Counted from the first letter of the stretch, positions 13,801-28,400 are shown. The stretch is DNA of 60,000 bases from Takakia lepidozioides (GCA_030704615.1 CM060733.1:27468001-27528000); one strand, 5' to 3'. The notes: generated from the letters alone by a model not told the origin. Made by a program: numbers and translations.

Positions 13801-16800
13801 TGCTGAAAACCTGACTCACTCTAAGGTTTTCAAGGACACAAAAGTGGAAACCGCACAACAGAGAAGAAGAAAGTCCAGAGAGTTGGAGATGTATTTCGTT
13901 AGCTTGTCAGAAACAATGGCTGAGTAAAAATTATGGTTCACATCCTCCGTATGCATTCTCCACTTAGAAAGCAGAGGGTCACTAACAATGAAGGAAGAAC
14001 AACTCCAGATTTCTCTACTCTTACAGAACAACTCCACACTTGAACAACTTACTCTTCTTCTCCCGATGAGTCGTTAATATCCACATTCAAGCTCTTATTG
14101 GCTACCTGCAAAGAAATGACACAAACAGTTGTGAAGAAAAGTACATGGGGGGGCAGAAAGACAGGCATGTTCAGTTGACTGCCATAACCATTTGGCCAGA
14201 CCCCATGCCTGATTTGAGCAGGCAGAAAATAATGAATAGCCGAAAGGAGGGGACGAAGTAGGTCCACTACTGCGGTAAAGGATGGAACCAATTATAGCAC
14301 CCAACTTCACACATGCAGTTGAGTTTTGGCCTGTAACTGTACACAGCTCTTTACAATGATTTCATGTGATTCAGGTGGGAAAAAGACCCAAGGGACCTCA
14401 CTGCTTTCAGCATCAACCAAAGTGTGAGCCAAATTCAGCTGCTATTCTTGAAATGAAGCAAGTCTTCATGATGGGTTCATTCAGAAGAGCACATCTCTCG
14501 GCTCTGAAGATACAAAATTTTGGTGTTTCTCTATGAGGGAGAAAGAAACAAAGACATTTATTACGGCCACGGGAGGTCCAAGGGGCACAAGTCCGACAAC
14601 AAAGTAGGATCACAATGCCTGAAAAAGAGGAAAAGAAGGAAACCATAAGATTCCACAGGGGGCCCCAAGGGCCAACAAGACATTGAATGCATGCATTGAC
14701 ACCCCAAGAAAGAGGCTACACCTAAAAGAAAAACACTAGGTTAATATACGGAGATGAGGATTGACTCATGGGCTCCCACTGACACCATATTAGAAATCCA
14801 CGTGGGAACTGAGGGTCCAAGGGACAAAAAGAGTACTGAAACCAAGAAACCTGCAAAAGTCGAACGAGAGACAAGGAAGACCAAAATATCTATTTTTCTG
14901 GATTTGTTTACACTTTGGAAGGCCCACAGCACAAGGGACATAATCAGAGGGAGAGAGGGAACATACAGATGAAAGTCCCCAGAGGGCTGTCCGTTTGCTA
15001 CTTGATGTTGATGCCCGTAGCTTTGACTTGGATGTAGAGTTGGGCCCACTCGCATTGAACTGGGGACTACTTAAGGGAGGGGATCTGCCATCTCCCCACG
15101 GAGATCGTCCACGGCCCCCAAAACTAGTGTTCAAGCTGCTACTATTGTCAAGGGATCGTGGATTTGTCTGGTCATCAGTACCTAGTTGCACTAACCGAGG
15201 CCATGCTTTTGTGGCACCCCCCTTAGGACGTGAAGCTGGGCCATAGCCCCCCAAGTATTCAATGTCTGAATCACCCCCTTCAAACACCTGCGGATAGAAG
15301 ACATGAAAATGTGAACATGGAAAACCATACGTATCAGCTTTGTTCAGTCGAAACAGGGCCAAATGTACACGAAAGGAAATAAGGAGCCCCAGAGTCAATA
15401 TCATCCCTGGGGTGGGCTCAGACACAATCCTCACTGATGTCCACACACTTTTGGCTAACCTATCAAGGTTTATTCAAGGTTCCCACACCACTGTATAACC
15501 ACTACATTTAACTATGAAGCTAGATATTGGTCAAGGGCCAATATACATTGCAACTCACCTGCATTGGTATCTTTTCTTCTGGTTATCCAATAATCTCACC
15601 CACCTTTGCCACAAGTAGTGTGTTAACGCAATTATGTGGTGTATTGCAAGAGAAAGACAGACAGAGCAAGAGATTGACCTTGTAGTCAAAGAGGTCACTT
15701 CCAAGATTGCCACTGCTTTCACTAAGTGTGCCAGAGAGAGCACGTTCAGTATCGTCATCGAGTTCATAGTGAAGGTCATTGGGGGCATCATGATAGCCTC
15801 CATCCAGATCATGCATAACATGCAATGCATGATCGTCCTCATCTTCTGACGATGCATCACTGGCACTAGCCTCCATGTGTGCATACATCTGGGGAGAAGG
15901 TGGGCCCTGCTGTGTCTCATCTTCCTGAAGGACAGGAGTATCTACGTCAGTAGTAGGATTTTTGCAGATTACTCAGCATTCCAACACACCTACTAAGCCA
16001 ACTCCAGAATATTTAGATAGCCACAAGTCTACATCACATCATCGATTAGTTACTACATTGTAGAACAGCTCAGTTTTTCTAGTGCAATATGTGACACATT
16101 CTTTCTTCAGAGCACATAAGAAAAATCCTTGCTCAAGCACTCTTTCACAAACATCTTTAGGGTCAGTCATGGCTCACCCCCATTTGCAGGACCCTATACT
16201 CAATGAGACATCAGCCCTTATTCATGTCCATAATAAAATGTATATCATCCCTCGCATATGTTTAAATTATTGTACTGTGTCATTCAGTCATCAGCAGGTG
16301 AGTAATTCATCTCAAATGCCAAAACAAATGAAAACTACCTCAAAAATATTATCATACTCCTCCAAAAGAGTTGTGACAATGGCCTGAGCATTATTGGCTG
16401 CAGCAGTAGCAGCCAACAGCTGTGCTGCGTTGTCAGCACTGATGTCAGAATCATCCTCCAGTCCACATTCCCCAGCTAGAAGGGGGCGTAATAGCAATGG
16501 AGCCATGCAAGCTGCAACTGCTGATGATGTCATTCGGTTGTCCACGGTGTGGCTTGATACTGCTCGCATCATCCTCAACACTCTGGTGCAGCCCACCATC
16601 AATGTGTGTTTATGTACCTCAAAAACTGTGCTAGAGTAAATCCTGAATTCTAAATGCTAGAGTAGGGGAATGATAAATCCAGGCCTCATCATCTCAAACA
16701 AATCACCACTATCCCGTAAATTTTCAAACGTTTAAAGGAAGAGTACAGCCTGTGAGCAATCCATTGACATGTACTGAAATTTCACCTGTGGATTGGTGAC

Positions 16801-19800
16801 CTATTATACTGCAAATGATGGCCTTAAATCAAATTGGGCGCTTCTGAATGGAAGTAGAGAGTTGTTTAGGTCCAGAATATTTTTAGGCATACCTCTGCAA
16901 GAGCCGGCGATTGGGTTCAGGGAAAGTGTCAGCAACAGCTGTACGCATGGCCATGATGCGAGCCTCTTTTCCTTCTAGCCCTGACCATCAAAAAGCTATG
17001 AGGAACATGGAATGACAATAGAAAAGATAAGATTTGTTAACAGGTCAGGATAACTTCTCTCCTCAGGTCCATCTACCAAGAAGGATGTACTTATAGCTGC
17101 AATGAATTTGCCACTGTTGCAGATAGGCCACCTAACCCTTGGTTAATACAGCCCCTCCTTGATAGACAACAATCTTGGTTTGAACTCCCATACACATCAC
17201 ATGTGTACATGTGTTAGTCTAGCCTGTCCTGAAGAAATGTTTTCAAGTTGAGTGGAGAAACAACTTATGTCTAACACAAGTAGTGATAAACAGTCAGATA
17301 AGATAATTCCAATGCAAGCCAGCATGCAAGGACAAATGAGAGTGGGTACACAGGCCTTGGACTGCAAACAATATTGGGTAAGATGCAACACTGCAGGCAC
17401 CAACGCCTTTTCTTCTCTATACCCTGCTTGTTCTGTGCTCTCAGGAGCTTAACTTTAGATTGTACTCATAAGACGTAGTTTGCCGTAGCCTTGTGGCCAT
17501 TGACCCCGCGCCCAGTTTCAAAGTTGGTAAACAGGGGTACAGGCACAATTCCCTTAATAGATTTGAAGAGAGCGTCTCTTTGGTGAGAGAACCCCGGACA
17601 GTGTATCAGAAAATGAATACTGTCTTCAGATTGCCCACACAACGGGCAATTGCACTCTCCCTTTCCTCTCTGCTTCTGTTTGCTGTTCAAAGGTAGGCTT
17701 AACTTTAGAGACGGTCTCCAGCCAGAGACAGAGAGATACAAAGAACACTCACGGTGGGCATCAAGAAGAGCCATGCAGCAGGGTGTGGGCACAGGTGACG
17801 ATGGTAGCTCCCTAAGCACATGCTGCATCCACACACAGATCATCCATTCTCAGCATTCCCGAGACATCCTGCTTAAATGGTAATAATGCTTACAGCTTGT
17901 GTGTTTGACAAAGACTTCAGCACTGGTACAAGCAGCTTGTTTTGAGCATTCAAGCTATGACACCCACTACCCCAGCACAGAAGGATTGGCTAGCTGTCAA
18001 GACAAGCCAATACTCTGGGGACTTACTTAGAAACAATATTGTTCAATAATGTTCCTTACCAAGTTCCCAAAATTTCACTTCTCACCAGATCGAGCGGCAT
18101 AGCTCAGTGCACTATGGTAAAAAGAATGGCTATAACAGCATACTGCAAGCAGTGCATCCTGCAGTCCTTGTGCAGAGACACATAAAGTTCTAACCTAGTG
18201 CAGTATAAGAACATAGTCACCTTCTACTTCCACAGTGAAGTACTGGAAGTTCACCTTTATACAGTCTCCAACAATATGCGCATCCTCATCAGGGGCAAAT
18301 TGATTCCGCCCTGTCCAACAACGACATATCCCACCTAGCATGTCAACCAGAGTCTCTCTCTTTCACCGATGCAATACATTCCTAGTTTACGAAAGTTAAG
18401 GGACAAGACCCACCTCAACCTTCAGGAGGAAAGCCTTCATGCTTACATCCATTAAAGCCAAGAATAGCAACCACCACTTTGTACTTATACTTCTGCAGAC
18501 ATTATAAAGTTTCTATGTTAACCAAGTTCAAACCAACACACAAAAAGTTGTAGCTCGATTCGCAGACAGTGTTCCAAATTCATACTCCGTTTTACACTTG
18601 ACAAGTTCAAACTCCCAACAAACTGAGGCTGTTTTCTATAGGTTCTAAAGCCATGGGTGGGCGTGCACTACAGGGGCTGCAAAAAGGTTCCTGAGACTTC
18701 AATCCTTAATGATACGCTTTGAAGCAAGCACGACCTAAAGATGATAATCCATAGAGGCAATGCACACACCAGTTCATAAATAATGTCAAAGGTTAGATTT
18801 GTATGCACCTTGCTCATAGTCACGCACTCGCTGATCGACATCATCCACATCAGCAGACTGGCGCAAAATACCCTCCACTCCTATCCCTGCATCCACACAA
18901 CAGAAAACATACAGTTCATCACACTCCCCTCTGGAATCTTGATGCAATAGAGGGTTGTTTCCTTCCTTAACTTCTATTGGAAGTACCTACTCATTACTAC
19001 AAGATTAGCTAAGTACATTATTTTACAAAAACTTCTCTGTGATCAATAACTTGACACTGGCCACTCTATGATATTCAGAGGGGATAATAAATTGCAGAAA
19101 ACATACTGAAATGGCCAGTGGTCTTTCCACGCACATGCACAATGAAATAGAAATGGAAGTCTGCCTCTTGACTTGGTCTCCTACTCAATATCCATGGAGT
19201 CACAAAAGGAAGACGATTTGGTGTTTCTTGAAGGGACCTTTCATGACTTTTGAGACCCTTCTCATAGGTGGACCTACCCCATACCAGAGATGCATGGGCA
19301 CCAATCCAGGGGAAACGGGGGTGATTCCCCAAAGAAACATTATCTAATGGTTGAGTCGTGCCTACCATAGCACTCAATGAAACAAAGAGCCTTTTCCAAA
19401 AATGAAGCACTTCCATCAATATCTTCCAGAGCTAGTAGAATGGGCCTCCCAACTACCAATGACTTGACAGGTCTTCGGTCTCTTCCTGAAAAACCACGGA
19501 GAATGTGGTTACGGTCAAGCCATATACTGAAGTGCAAAGAAAACTGGAGCTCTCTCAAGCATGACTTCAGCGCACCTGAAAGATGATACAGCCTCAACTT
19601 TGAAACTAGTTCACAATTATCAGATTTGTGGATCCATAGCTCACCTGGCTCACCAGAACCTTCAATAGCATCAATTGAATCATTCCGAAAGATCCCATTG
19701 TGGCCCATCACCAGAGCTGCATTTGGAGCTGCCTGAAGTGCACGTTCCAATGCTACTTTCCACTCATCCATGTCTTCCACAGTTTCCGCCTAACATTCCA

Positions 19801-22800
19801 AAACTCCCACAGCATGCGTTATGAACTCTTTCGACTTCACAATGTCAGAGAAGAACAGGACCAAAGAAGAGCAGATCAACTCATTTGACAGCATACTTTC
19901 AGATCTTCTACTGAGATTTCCCCCACACAACTAACGCACATCAGTCTGGTCCTATAGCAACTGATTTCAACCCATGAACTTCAAAAGCAACAACAAATTG
20001 CAGAAAAGGCAACAGCCGGATTTCTAAATACGCACCTTAAGAGTAAAGGCTCGACCATCAGGAAACAGAACTGTCAGCAACTTCTTCTCTGCTCGAACAA
20101 GCACACTGTGCACATGCGCCATGATTATTGAGTCAGCCAACCCTTCATTTATACTCTCTCTTCTCTCTCTTCTAATGAAAATGAAGTTAGGCAGTAAACT
20201 TCCCTGAACTCGTTTCCAGTTTGTGACATGGGTGAGGCCAACATGGATGACCTCAAGGGTTTACCCACTCTCCGCACTAGACTGAAATTTAAACTCAGGG
20301 CGGGAAGCCTACCTTTGAACAGCAAACAGATGCAGAGAGGAAACACTTTCTAATTCTTTGTCCTGGGTACTCTCACCAGAGAGACTCCCTCTTCAAATCC
20401 ATCAAGGGAATTGTTCCTGGACCTCTGTTTACCAACCTTGAAAATGTCGAGGCTGAGCAAAAACCCCAGGCCCTTTTGGGGTCTAGCTTTTGGGCAAAAC
20501 ACATACAGCAGATTGATGCTTGTGTGAAGGGAATTCTAGAGGATATCTGGAAACTCGGATCAATTGTCTATTTCAAGGTAAGTCATACTACCGGCGTCAG
20601 CCCCTGACAAAGGTAGTTTCTGTCCCGCTCAAACTGGGCACAGGTTCAATGGCCACAAGCCCACGACAAATGTTTTATGAGTACATTATCTTCTCTCTCT
20701 CGCTCACACACAGTACGCTACAGCAAAAAGTGTCTCATGACTTTCTCAACATGTAAAGCTCAGCTTGCACACCTGCCAGAGTTGTTGAGGTCAATCCCGC
20801 CAAGTGTTAAGTTCATATCACTTCCTTTCTGGGGGAAGACATTCTGCACCAGAAACCCAAGTCCAGCAACAATCAGATCACCAGAATCTGCCATTCACAT
20901 ACCGTCTGGAGCAGATTTAAGGCTCTTCAAAAGTGCGCACACTCCACTGGAAAGTGATATCATAAAATTTAGAACTTTAGGCCTATCTTTCACAACCACA
21001 ATGTGTAGTGGCAAAATCTTAGATCATCCAACTTGGGATCTCTACATAGCAATGCTTTTTACTGCCTGTAGGCAGCAAACACATGTCTATTAGATAAAGT
21101 TCTTAGTGGTCCTGAGGGCTCCCCCTAATAGAGATTTGTTCTATGCAATGACCAGTTTGCAGGCTGATTCTACTGGAAGCTGAGCACCATCATGGCCAAG
21201 CCCTTCGATCAAGTGGTTGGCGGAATTTATTAGCAGAATTTGTCTGGCATCTGAGCAAAATGCCAAATTGGATTCAGAAAGGAAAGACCAACTTCAGACC
21301 ACCTCTTTGCTCTACAGACCCTAACTGATCAGGTGAGATGCGAACACAAGAAGTTGACCACATGTCTGGTAGACATTAATCAAGCAATTTGACTCCGTTT
21401 TTAATGCTTTGCTTCTGGACTGGGGAAAAACAGGATTTCTAAGGGGTGTTCTAAAGGCCATTATGATTTTTATACGAATCTAGCCCTTACTGACAAGGCA
21501 AGAAACAAATACAACACAAGTAGAACTCATCTTTGGTGGACTTAAGAAGGCTTTTGACTCCATTCCTAGAACTTCCCTTCTGAACTAGCTGAGGCATTCC
21601 AAGGGATCTTCTCAAGGCCATTTTGGTTTGGTACACATTTGCCAAAATCACCTGTCTAGGTATTTATCTTGAGGAGAACACAAGATTATTAGGGTGACAC
21701 AGGATTGCTCCCTCTGAATTTGAGAGCTACACCAATGCACTCAAAGAAATGACCCAAAAGCACGGTTCAACAGGCACTCATTGTTTATACAAAGGTAAGT
21801 CACACGTGGGCCCCTCCCCTCACACAGGTACTGTCTGTTCCGTCTGCGCAAACTGGGTGCGGGGTCTATGGCCACAAGGCTACTGCAAACAATGTCAAAT
21901 GTTCATTCTCTTGTGGGTAGATACCTGAAGACAATATCCACTTTTTGATTCATTGTTCTGGGTACTCTCAACAGAGAGACACCCTCTTCAATTTCATCAA
22001 GGGAATTGTTCCTGTACCTCTGTTTACCAACTTTGAAAATCTTGAGGCTGAGCCAAAAGCCCAGGCCCTTTTGGGGTCTACTTATTGGGCAAATCACACA
22101 CAGCAGATTGATGTTTGTGTGAAGGGATTTCTTGAGGACATCTGGAAAACTCGGATCAATTGTATGTTTCAAGGTAAGTCATACTACTGGCATCAGCCCC
22201 TGACAAAGGTAGTTTCTGTACCTTTGTGTTCCGCTCAAACTGGGCGCGGGGTGCCACAAGGCTACGGCAAACAACGTCTTATGGGTAAATCTGTGATCAG
22301 TGAACCTACCCATGCACTATATGGAAGTCTTGGTGCATATCTGTCCAGATTGGCGTAAGTTCTCTTACAATCTAACAAGTTCATCACTTACCGGATCGTT
22401 TTTAAAGAAAACCAAAGAAGTTCGTGTGAGGATAAACCAACGCCGCTTCCATGACTTCCAACCAAGCCCTACACATCATGTAGCAACCTGCCTGTTAGTC
22501 TTCATTCCATCAAGAAGTATGTTACTTGGCACAACAAATGAAGAATTAAATGTGGCAAAACTACAGACCATATAGGCCAGAAACCACAAGCACCACCAAG
22601 CATCACTTGCACCACAGTTTGAGATTCTACCCAGATTCCCTTTTCAGCCAGTCGGGTGAAACTTAGGCCAACAGATTCACCCAACAACTACAAAGAGCAA
22701 GATAGTCCTTCATTTCCAAGCAGGCACAACAAAACTCATTTTCACCCAGGAACGACATCAAAGCAAAATAACATAAGAATGTAGACCTGAGCCAGCAAGA

Positions 22801-23651
22801 GATCATTGTCAATGAACTCATGCTTGCTGCAAAGGTGACCGAATCAAAAGAGTGTCGAACAGGCAACATGCATTAGTCTTAACTTAAAAGACCAACTCAC
22901 AACAGTGTGAAAGCTCTCAGGCATACTTCACATGAGCCAAAGGAACAACCAGCAGATGCAAGAAAACAGCCTGGTTAATAATATAACCCTAAAGTGATAT
23001 AAGAGTCAACCTCCAGTGAGATGCTCAATAATCATAGACACATTTAAGCAACTGACACATCTGACCAAATTCGCAGGAAACAGCCAAATACACCCACCCA
23101 CTTGACCATGTCTTGGCTCATAGACTATGATATGACTGCTTTGAAAGGTGGATAGTATAACTGAAGCGAATTCATAATAACTGGTGAGAGAATGTGAGGT
23201 GCCTTTGGGGTATAGCGCAAAAACCCTATATCCTCTTTCCGACAGTTTGGACCAATCATCCCCCAAAGGATCTGTGACCAGAACCCCATTAGCTGCTGGA
23301 TAGAAAAAGAGACCAGCCTTCCCATGGCAATGACTCCCAAGCAAACCAACTGCCCAACTCACTAGACCTAGATTTCCTTCTTTCTCTTGATTCATCATAG
23401 TGTGTAAACAAAATAGAATTTTGTCCCTCTCCCTGAGAATCAGAGTTTCCATCTTTCCTTCTATATCACCTTTCACACATTCTTGGTGCGCACACAACAT
23501 TGGTGTTCAAAGCAAGGTGGATGCTCCATTTACATGATGTGTCATGTCGTTCCCCACCTAGAATATCTTCTTAATTCACCACATGACATCAATTAACTGA
23601 AGCTTGTGGCATACCTTTAGAGGAAATGTAAAGAGGTCCGCTTTTGTAGAC
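7863..23651 (-). CDS. PHGAP: PH domain + RhoGAP protein of the PHGAP/REN family
   Basis: A GTPase-activating protein for ROP (plant Rho) GTPases, which act in polarity and tip growth. Exons in order (minus): 23651-23615, 22468-22392, 20843-20773, 20105-20036, 19789-19645, 19485-19366, 18886-18809, 18310-18255, 17822-17753, 16980-16893, 16582-16339, 15924-15679, 15287-14967, 14105-14053, 13313-13253, 12884-12801, 12370-12257, 11802-11630, 10890-10821, 9275-9018, 8066-7863. All have GT-AG borders and consistent phases, 880 codons with the stop. The PH domain fills about residues 1-105 (SGPLYISSK, WFILTRTSLVFF). RhoGAP spans about 142-352, with the arginine finger in VEGILRQSADV (about residue 182). 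An acidic region follows, then coiled coils (541-725) and the conserved end LVELTTRLDFFKERRSQLM. The layout and C-terminal motif match Arabidopsis PHGAP1/PHGAP2 (REN2/3) better than REN1. The first exon with the ATG was not found; it should lie between 23652 and about 25100. Confidence 0.93.
17477..17710 (-). mobile_element. LINE ORF2 3'-terminal fragment in a PHGAP intron
   Basis: The minus strand encodes a LINE C-terminal zinc motif, CPLCGQSEDSIHFLIHC, followed by HQRDALFKSIKGIVPVPLF. The same end sequence recurs on the plus strand at 22010-22270. It sits in the intron between the exons ending at 17753 and starting at 16980, in the same orientation as the host gene, and has no bearing on the splice sites I placed. 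Confidence 0.8.
20280..20680 (+). mobile_element. LINE ORF2 tail fragment in a PHGAP intron
   Basis: The plus strand, antisense to the host gene, carries a diverged copy of the same LINE tail as 17477-17710 and 21190-22275: a segment reading LNSKQMQRG, then sequence for TRETPSS, then DACVKGILEDIW. Relative to the other copies the zinc-motif segment is missing, so this copy has an internal deletion as well as stops. It lies in the intron between the exons ending at 20773 and starting at 20105. Confidence 0.7.
21190..22275 (+). mobile_element. LINE fragment: reverse transcriptase remnant to ORF2 tail
   Basis: From about 21250 the plus strand reads QIGFRKERPTSDHLFALQTL, a LINE reverse-transcriptase motif (the GFRKGRST...H block), followed by a badly broken VDINQAF-like segment. 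From about 21930 a zinc motif relic (EDNIHFLIHC) and the tail VKGFLEDIWKTRINCMFQGK are in better condition. Several frameshifts and stops show that it is dead. It lies in the 1.5-kb intron between two PH-domain exons of PHGAP, antisense to it. Confidence 0.8.
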
Positions 23652-25413
23652 CTGCAGAGGTAAAACGCCCGTGCCATTCAGCTCAGTTGAGCAATTCAAC
23701 AAAAGTTTCCACTGCAAAGTTGACACATGCATCGTGACCTAACTCCTGGCCATAGGGAGGTGGACCCTCCAGCTATATTGACCAGCAGGTCCTGTGCAAA
23801 CCAAAGTGACTAAAGGTTGTATTGGCTAGATCTACCAGGGTTCCAACCGGTAGCATCCAAATCTGGCTTTCAGAACGAATCAGCCAGTATCAACATCGCA
23901 GAACCCTGATTTCAGCCATGTCTCACTCTCTCCACTCTCCCTCTCAACTTGCTGCTTTCCAAGCACCGATATGTCAAGGCCATTACTTATTACACGCTGC
24001 AATGGCAATGCCAGTACACTGCTATAATACTTTCATGGATAAAAACATCTCTCCTTTCCGATTATGACAATGCGATAAACCACACGGGAAACATTATCCA
24101 CTATGCTTCATTTCGCAACACCGAAAAAGCGCACAGTAAACTGTCCTACCAGATTCGTCCCTCGGCTCCGTGGTCGATCATAAGGTGCAGGGCTCACCGC
24201 AGCTGACATCTCTACGACGGCTCTATGCGCAATCTGTTAGAGTGGTGACATGATCTGCCAAATCCTCTACCCTACCACCTGGAACTCAAGTTTTGAGGAC
24301 ATGATACAACACAATGCACCATGCTGTCTCCTCTCTCCATCACCACTGGCTCATCCTGCTTGATATTCGCACACAACCAGTACCCAAGGCCTGCAACTCC
24401 GTCGCCTCATCGCAGCCTCAAGTCTCCCCCTTCCCCTAGTCAATTTTCAACCCTCATCATCACCAAATGTGGGTTTTGCGACCAGAGAGACGACGGGCGC
24501 ACTGTGCCTCTCTTCTTTCAATGTATTTTACGAGCTTCCGAAAGCGCCTCATATAAAACATTTCTCCTCTCTATATCGCCTTACAGCTCACATACCTTCG
24601 TGAAGGTAATTTCTTCACACTCATCACGGATTCCACCACAAACAATAAAGTAATACAGTATAAAGATAAAATAATGTATGATTATTCCCGTTAATAATAT
24701 ATTTCAACCTGTTCTGGCAAAAGCTACCATTCAAACCGGCGGGGGGCGGACTAAAAAAACCAATTGATTTATTGACCACTCAAAACAATAACTATCCCCT
24801 TTTTATTTTCATTTTTTTTAAAAACAAAACTTTGGAGAGAAGGCCCGACTGCGCTGGGAAAGGCAGTTCAACCTGATATAGAACCAATTATCTCCCGCCA
24901 CATCAGCTTTACAATGACTAGAAAGCTGACACTTGGCTCACTTGCTACACCCCACAGCCGGTGTCGCCTGTTTTCATCCCTAGTCAGCACTCATCCGAAC
25001 GACCTAAAACACGGTAGAGCCAATCCTACAGACCTCGTTCACACTTGTCATCTTCATCCACGTGGATGGAAATTAAGACTAGATTAATTAAATTCATTTA
25101 TTATTAGTATAATTATTTAGCGTGGTAATTGGCATCGTCTTCCTGTTCTGCTCGAATGTACTCCTCTGAAGCGGAGGTTCAGCATCCATGGTGAAGAACT
25201 CCAGGAGCTACACAAAAGTTGCAATCTTCAATCAGACAAGCGCTTTTGAAGCAAACGGTTTCTGCTTTTCAGAATTTAGATTGCCGTTCAGTCGCCAGAT
25301 TCATATTCGTCGTCATTGCATCATTAATGGGAGGAGAGGCCTTTTTTGATTACTCACAAGTTCACTTCCAAGAACGTCGCTTCAGAGATGATGAAGCTCT
25401 TCTGTAAAGAGAG
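23652..25413. promoter_or_regulatory. Divergent upstream region of PHGAP (-) and the coiled-coil gene (+)
   Basis: The two genes point away from each other, so both promoters must lie here. The stretch 24640-24850 and the part around 25075-25120 are AT-rich with TATA-like runs. The missing first PHGAP exon should also lie in this interval: a coding exon ending in phase 0 before the acceptor at 23652. An open stretch at 25219-25404, in frame with the start at 25414 but cut by TAA at 25405, may be untranslated leader or a lost N-terminus. Confidence 0.5.
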
Positions 25414-28400
25414 ATGGAAAAATCTGGATTTTCTCTTCTACAACAATTCTCTCGTTTCAGGAACCAGCTTGAACAGGTGCGTGCCTCGTGCTGTTTGGTT
25501 GTTGCTTTCGGTGACCGGGTGCGGGAAGAAGCAGTCAGCTTAACGTTAGCTTAAATTAGCTGGATGAATTCCTAAGCAACAATATGAGCTTTACACTGAC
25601 GATGTCAACAGCACTTTGAAGAGGTCTCGCTAATTTGAGTATTCTGTGATGCTGCAATCTGCTTGCTTCCGGTCCTTCACCCAATCTCGGAAGATTTCAG
25701 TCACATTATTCACATATTGACTCAATTTCAGATAATATGTAGCTATAAGCAATACGTGAGAATCCTCAAGCCGCCGCTCTCTATTTGCTGGATGGTGGTC
25801 TTCATACACCTCATTGGGGCATTATGTCTGCTTTTCTGAATTAATGCCTCACTGTTATATGTGCTCAATAATACTGGAAATCTCTCTGCTTTCTGGAAAG
25901 TACCGTTTCTCTCATTGGATTTGCTCGGTGGCTTAATCATCCTGTTTGCATCCTCTCACATGTTGGCATGGTAGGTTGACAAAGAAATTGAGGCCGAGAT
26001 ACGGGAAACAAGAAAGATCGAGTCCGATATTGTTCAATGCGCAGACATGGTCGAGAAGGAGAAGTTGAAAGAGCACATCTGCAAAATGGCCTTTGTTAGC
26101 AAGGACACTTACTTACTGGATCTGTCAGCTCAATGTGGTACTATCAGTCCCAGTGATTATGTTTGTTTACTTGTTTCAAGTAGTTCGAAGGTACTTTCAT
26201 ACCGAAGTTAAAGTTTAAGAGGGCTTTCGATCCCTTGTGAAGGAGGAAACAACTAGGGAAAACTGCGTCTCCTCCCTCATGCAGTCCCGGTGACAAGCCT
26301 CATTTGAACCCTTCTGGAAAGGGGGTTGTTTGGTGGCCTTTAAAATATTCATGTCCATGCAACCAGCATAGACCTTGGCATCAAATTCTCATGAAGTACA
26401 TATGTGGAAATGCAATTGTGCTACTCAGTCTGCTCCAAGTGGAGTCCTAGGGGCACATAAGGCTACATTCAATGCAAATAATTTCTGATTGCTGGAGAAG
26501 GCAGAACTTCTGTGGGGATACTAGTTCAAAATTCCCCTGAAAGAATCTTAGTTACCTCTTCTGTTGCATGTACATGTTGGGTCTCCATTTGTGAGCCTCA
26601 ACAGCAGTTCTATGGAAACTATCTTCCTGGATGTTATTTGACAAAATATGCTTGGTTGGGCTATTACCAGAAGTAGTCAAGGAGAGTGCTTCACTTTCTG
26701 AAGCAATTTGGTTGCTGCTGGACAAGAGAAGACAAGATATTCAGTCAAAACTTGATGAGAGACGGTGCAGCTTTTTCCTTTCTTCACTTCCTCTTCACTT
26801 CGTCAAGCTGGGACCTCTTTAGTCTGCCAACTTTGTCCTGAGTTTGAATGTGTTCATGAAGATATGTCTGGTAAATCACAGGGCACTTGGAGCGGAGAGG
26901 GATGGTGCGAGGCTGTGCTTGAATCTGGTTTTACTTGCAGGGATGCATTTGTATGCTGTTGTAAGCTTTTCCAACAGGATCAAAACCCTTTTAGTGGAGC
27001 ATCAGAGACAAATCCAATTCGTGCTACTCATGTACAGCTCATGCAAACAATTCTGTCAATGAAGCAAGAGATTCAGACTGCTAGGTACACCAAAGAGAGT
27101 CTACTGCATGAGAGGTCACAAAAGCTACATCAATTGATCAGTGAAAATGAAGGTAAGATTAGTTCAATTTCAAGCATTAGCTTTGTCTAAACTGTCTTGG
27201 TGAACTTTGATTGGCCTGTTATTTGCTCTGTTATGAAGGCTCTCAGCTCTCTCCTCTCTGTCTGATGCACCACAACCATGTTGCATGTATGCCTCCTTTG
27301 TAAGGTATGTGGTTCATGAATGAAACAATTTTTTGTTCATCTCACTTCCCCATTGAATCAGTTTCAGCTGCCCAAAGTACTGTCCTATACGATCTTTTCC
27401 AACCCCTGCCCTGCACCTTGGCCACATATCACTGTACGCAACAGGTCTACATGATTCTCCAGATTGGCCATTGTTCTATCCTTGCTAAGGGTGCTGCTAC
27501 TTATTACTGACCATGATGCAAATCCAACCCAGGGTGCAGATGATATGGGGCGCGCCTCTAGATGTAGTGCCAGCTTCTTGTCCACTAGAAACTGATCTTC
27601 TTGCGAAATGTTAATTGCTTCAAGCTACACATGGACACTTTAAATGACAAGTCTGCATCAAATAGCTGAAGGATGTAACCAGGTAGACAACTGCAAAGAC
27701 ATTGTCCTATCACTTTGAGTCAGTTTTAGACATGTACACCACCTAATATGATTAACATACAAGCTGGGTGCAGAATTGCACATTTCTACAAATCATGAAA
27801 GTGTTCGTCTGGAGCTGATGTTGACGGATGTTGACAGTCTGAAGACAGCCCTATTTGAGGTGTGGGCATCTGATGAGAGGTGGGCTTCATTCTTTGCAGC
27901 CTCACACTCCTGACTCATGCTCTTGTGCTTTCTATGCTTTGCGGTCCTGGTTCAAGTATCTTGTTGGAAGTATTCTGTTGTCTATATCTTGAACTACTGC
28001 ATGATACTATAGCACATCTGTGTGTTAGCCCCTTCACTTGTATTTGCTTGAACTAAAGATTTCTTACAACACCAAGCACAACGATGAGTACCTGGCAGGT
28101 TGCAGAGGGAACTGTTATTGATAGAGGAAGAGAAGAAAAAGCTGGTTGATTGCATAGCTGATCGACAGCAGTACTTGATAAGCAAACAAGGTTCTGTACA
28201 ACTCCGCTACCATTCATGTACAGTATGGTACTCCATAGTTTGTCCAAAGGCATGCTTCAACTTATGTCTTCCATCCGAAAAAGCTACTCGGATTATAGTC
28301 TATCCAGAGGCACATCCAGGTTGGACCAGGCAAGTGTAGACATCTACCATCTTCCCAATGTAGACCAATCCACCTGAGATTTTTGTGGTGTGAATTTTGT

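Noticed and set aside
14790-15446. 218-codon minus-strand ORF as a separate gene
   Set aside because: Its centre is the PHGAP exon 15287-14967; both ends are read-through into introns past good splice sites.
23006-23500. 164-codon minus-strand ORF
   Set aside because: Lies in the intron between the first two recognised PHGAP exons; no similarity to a PH domain or any family I know.
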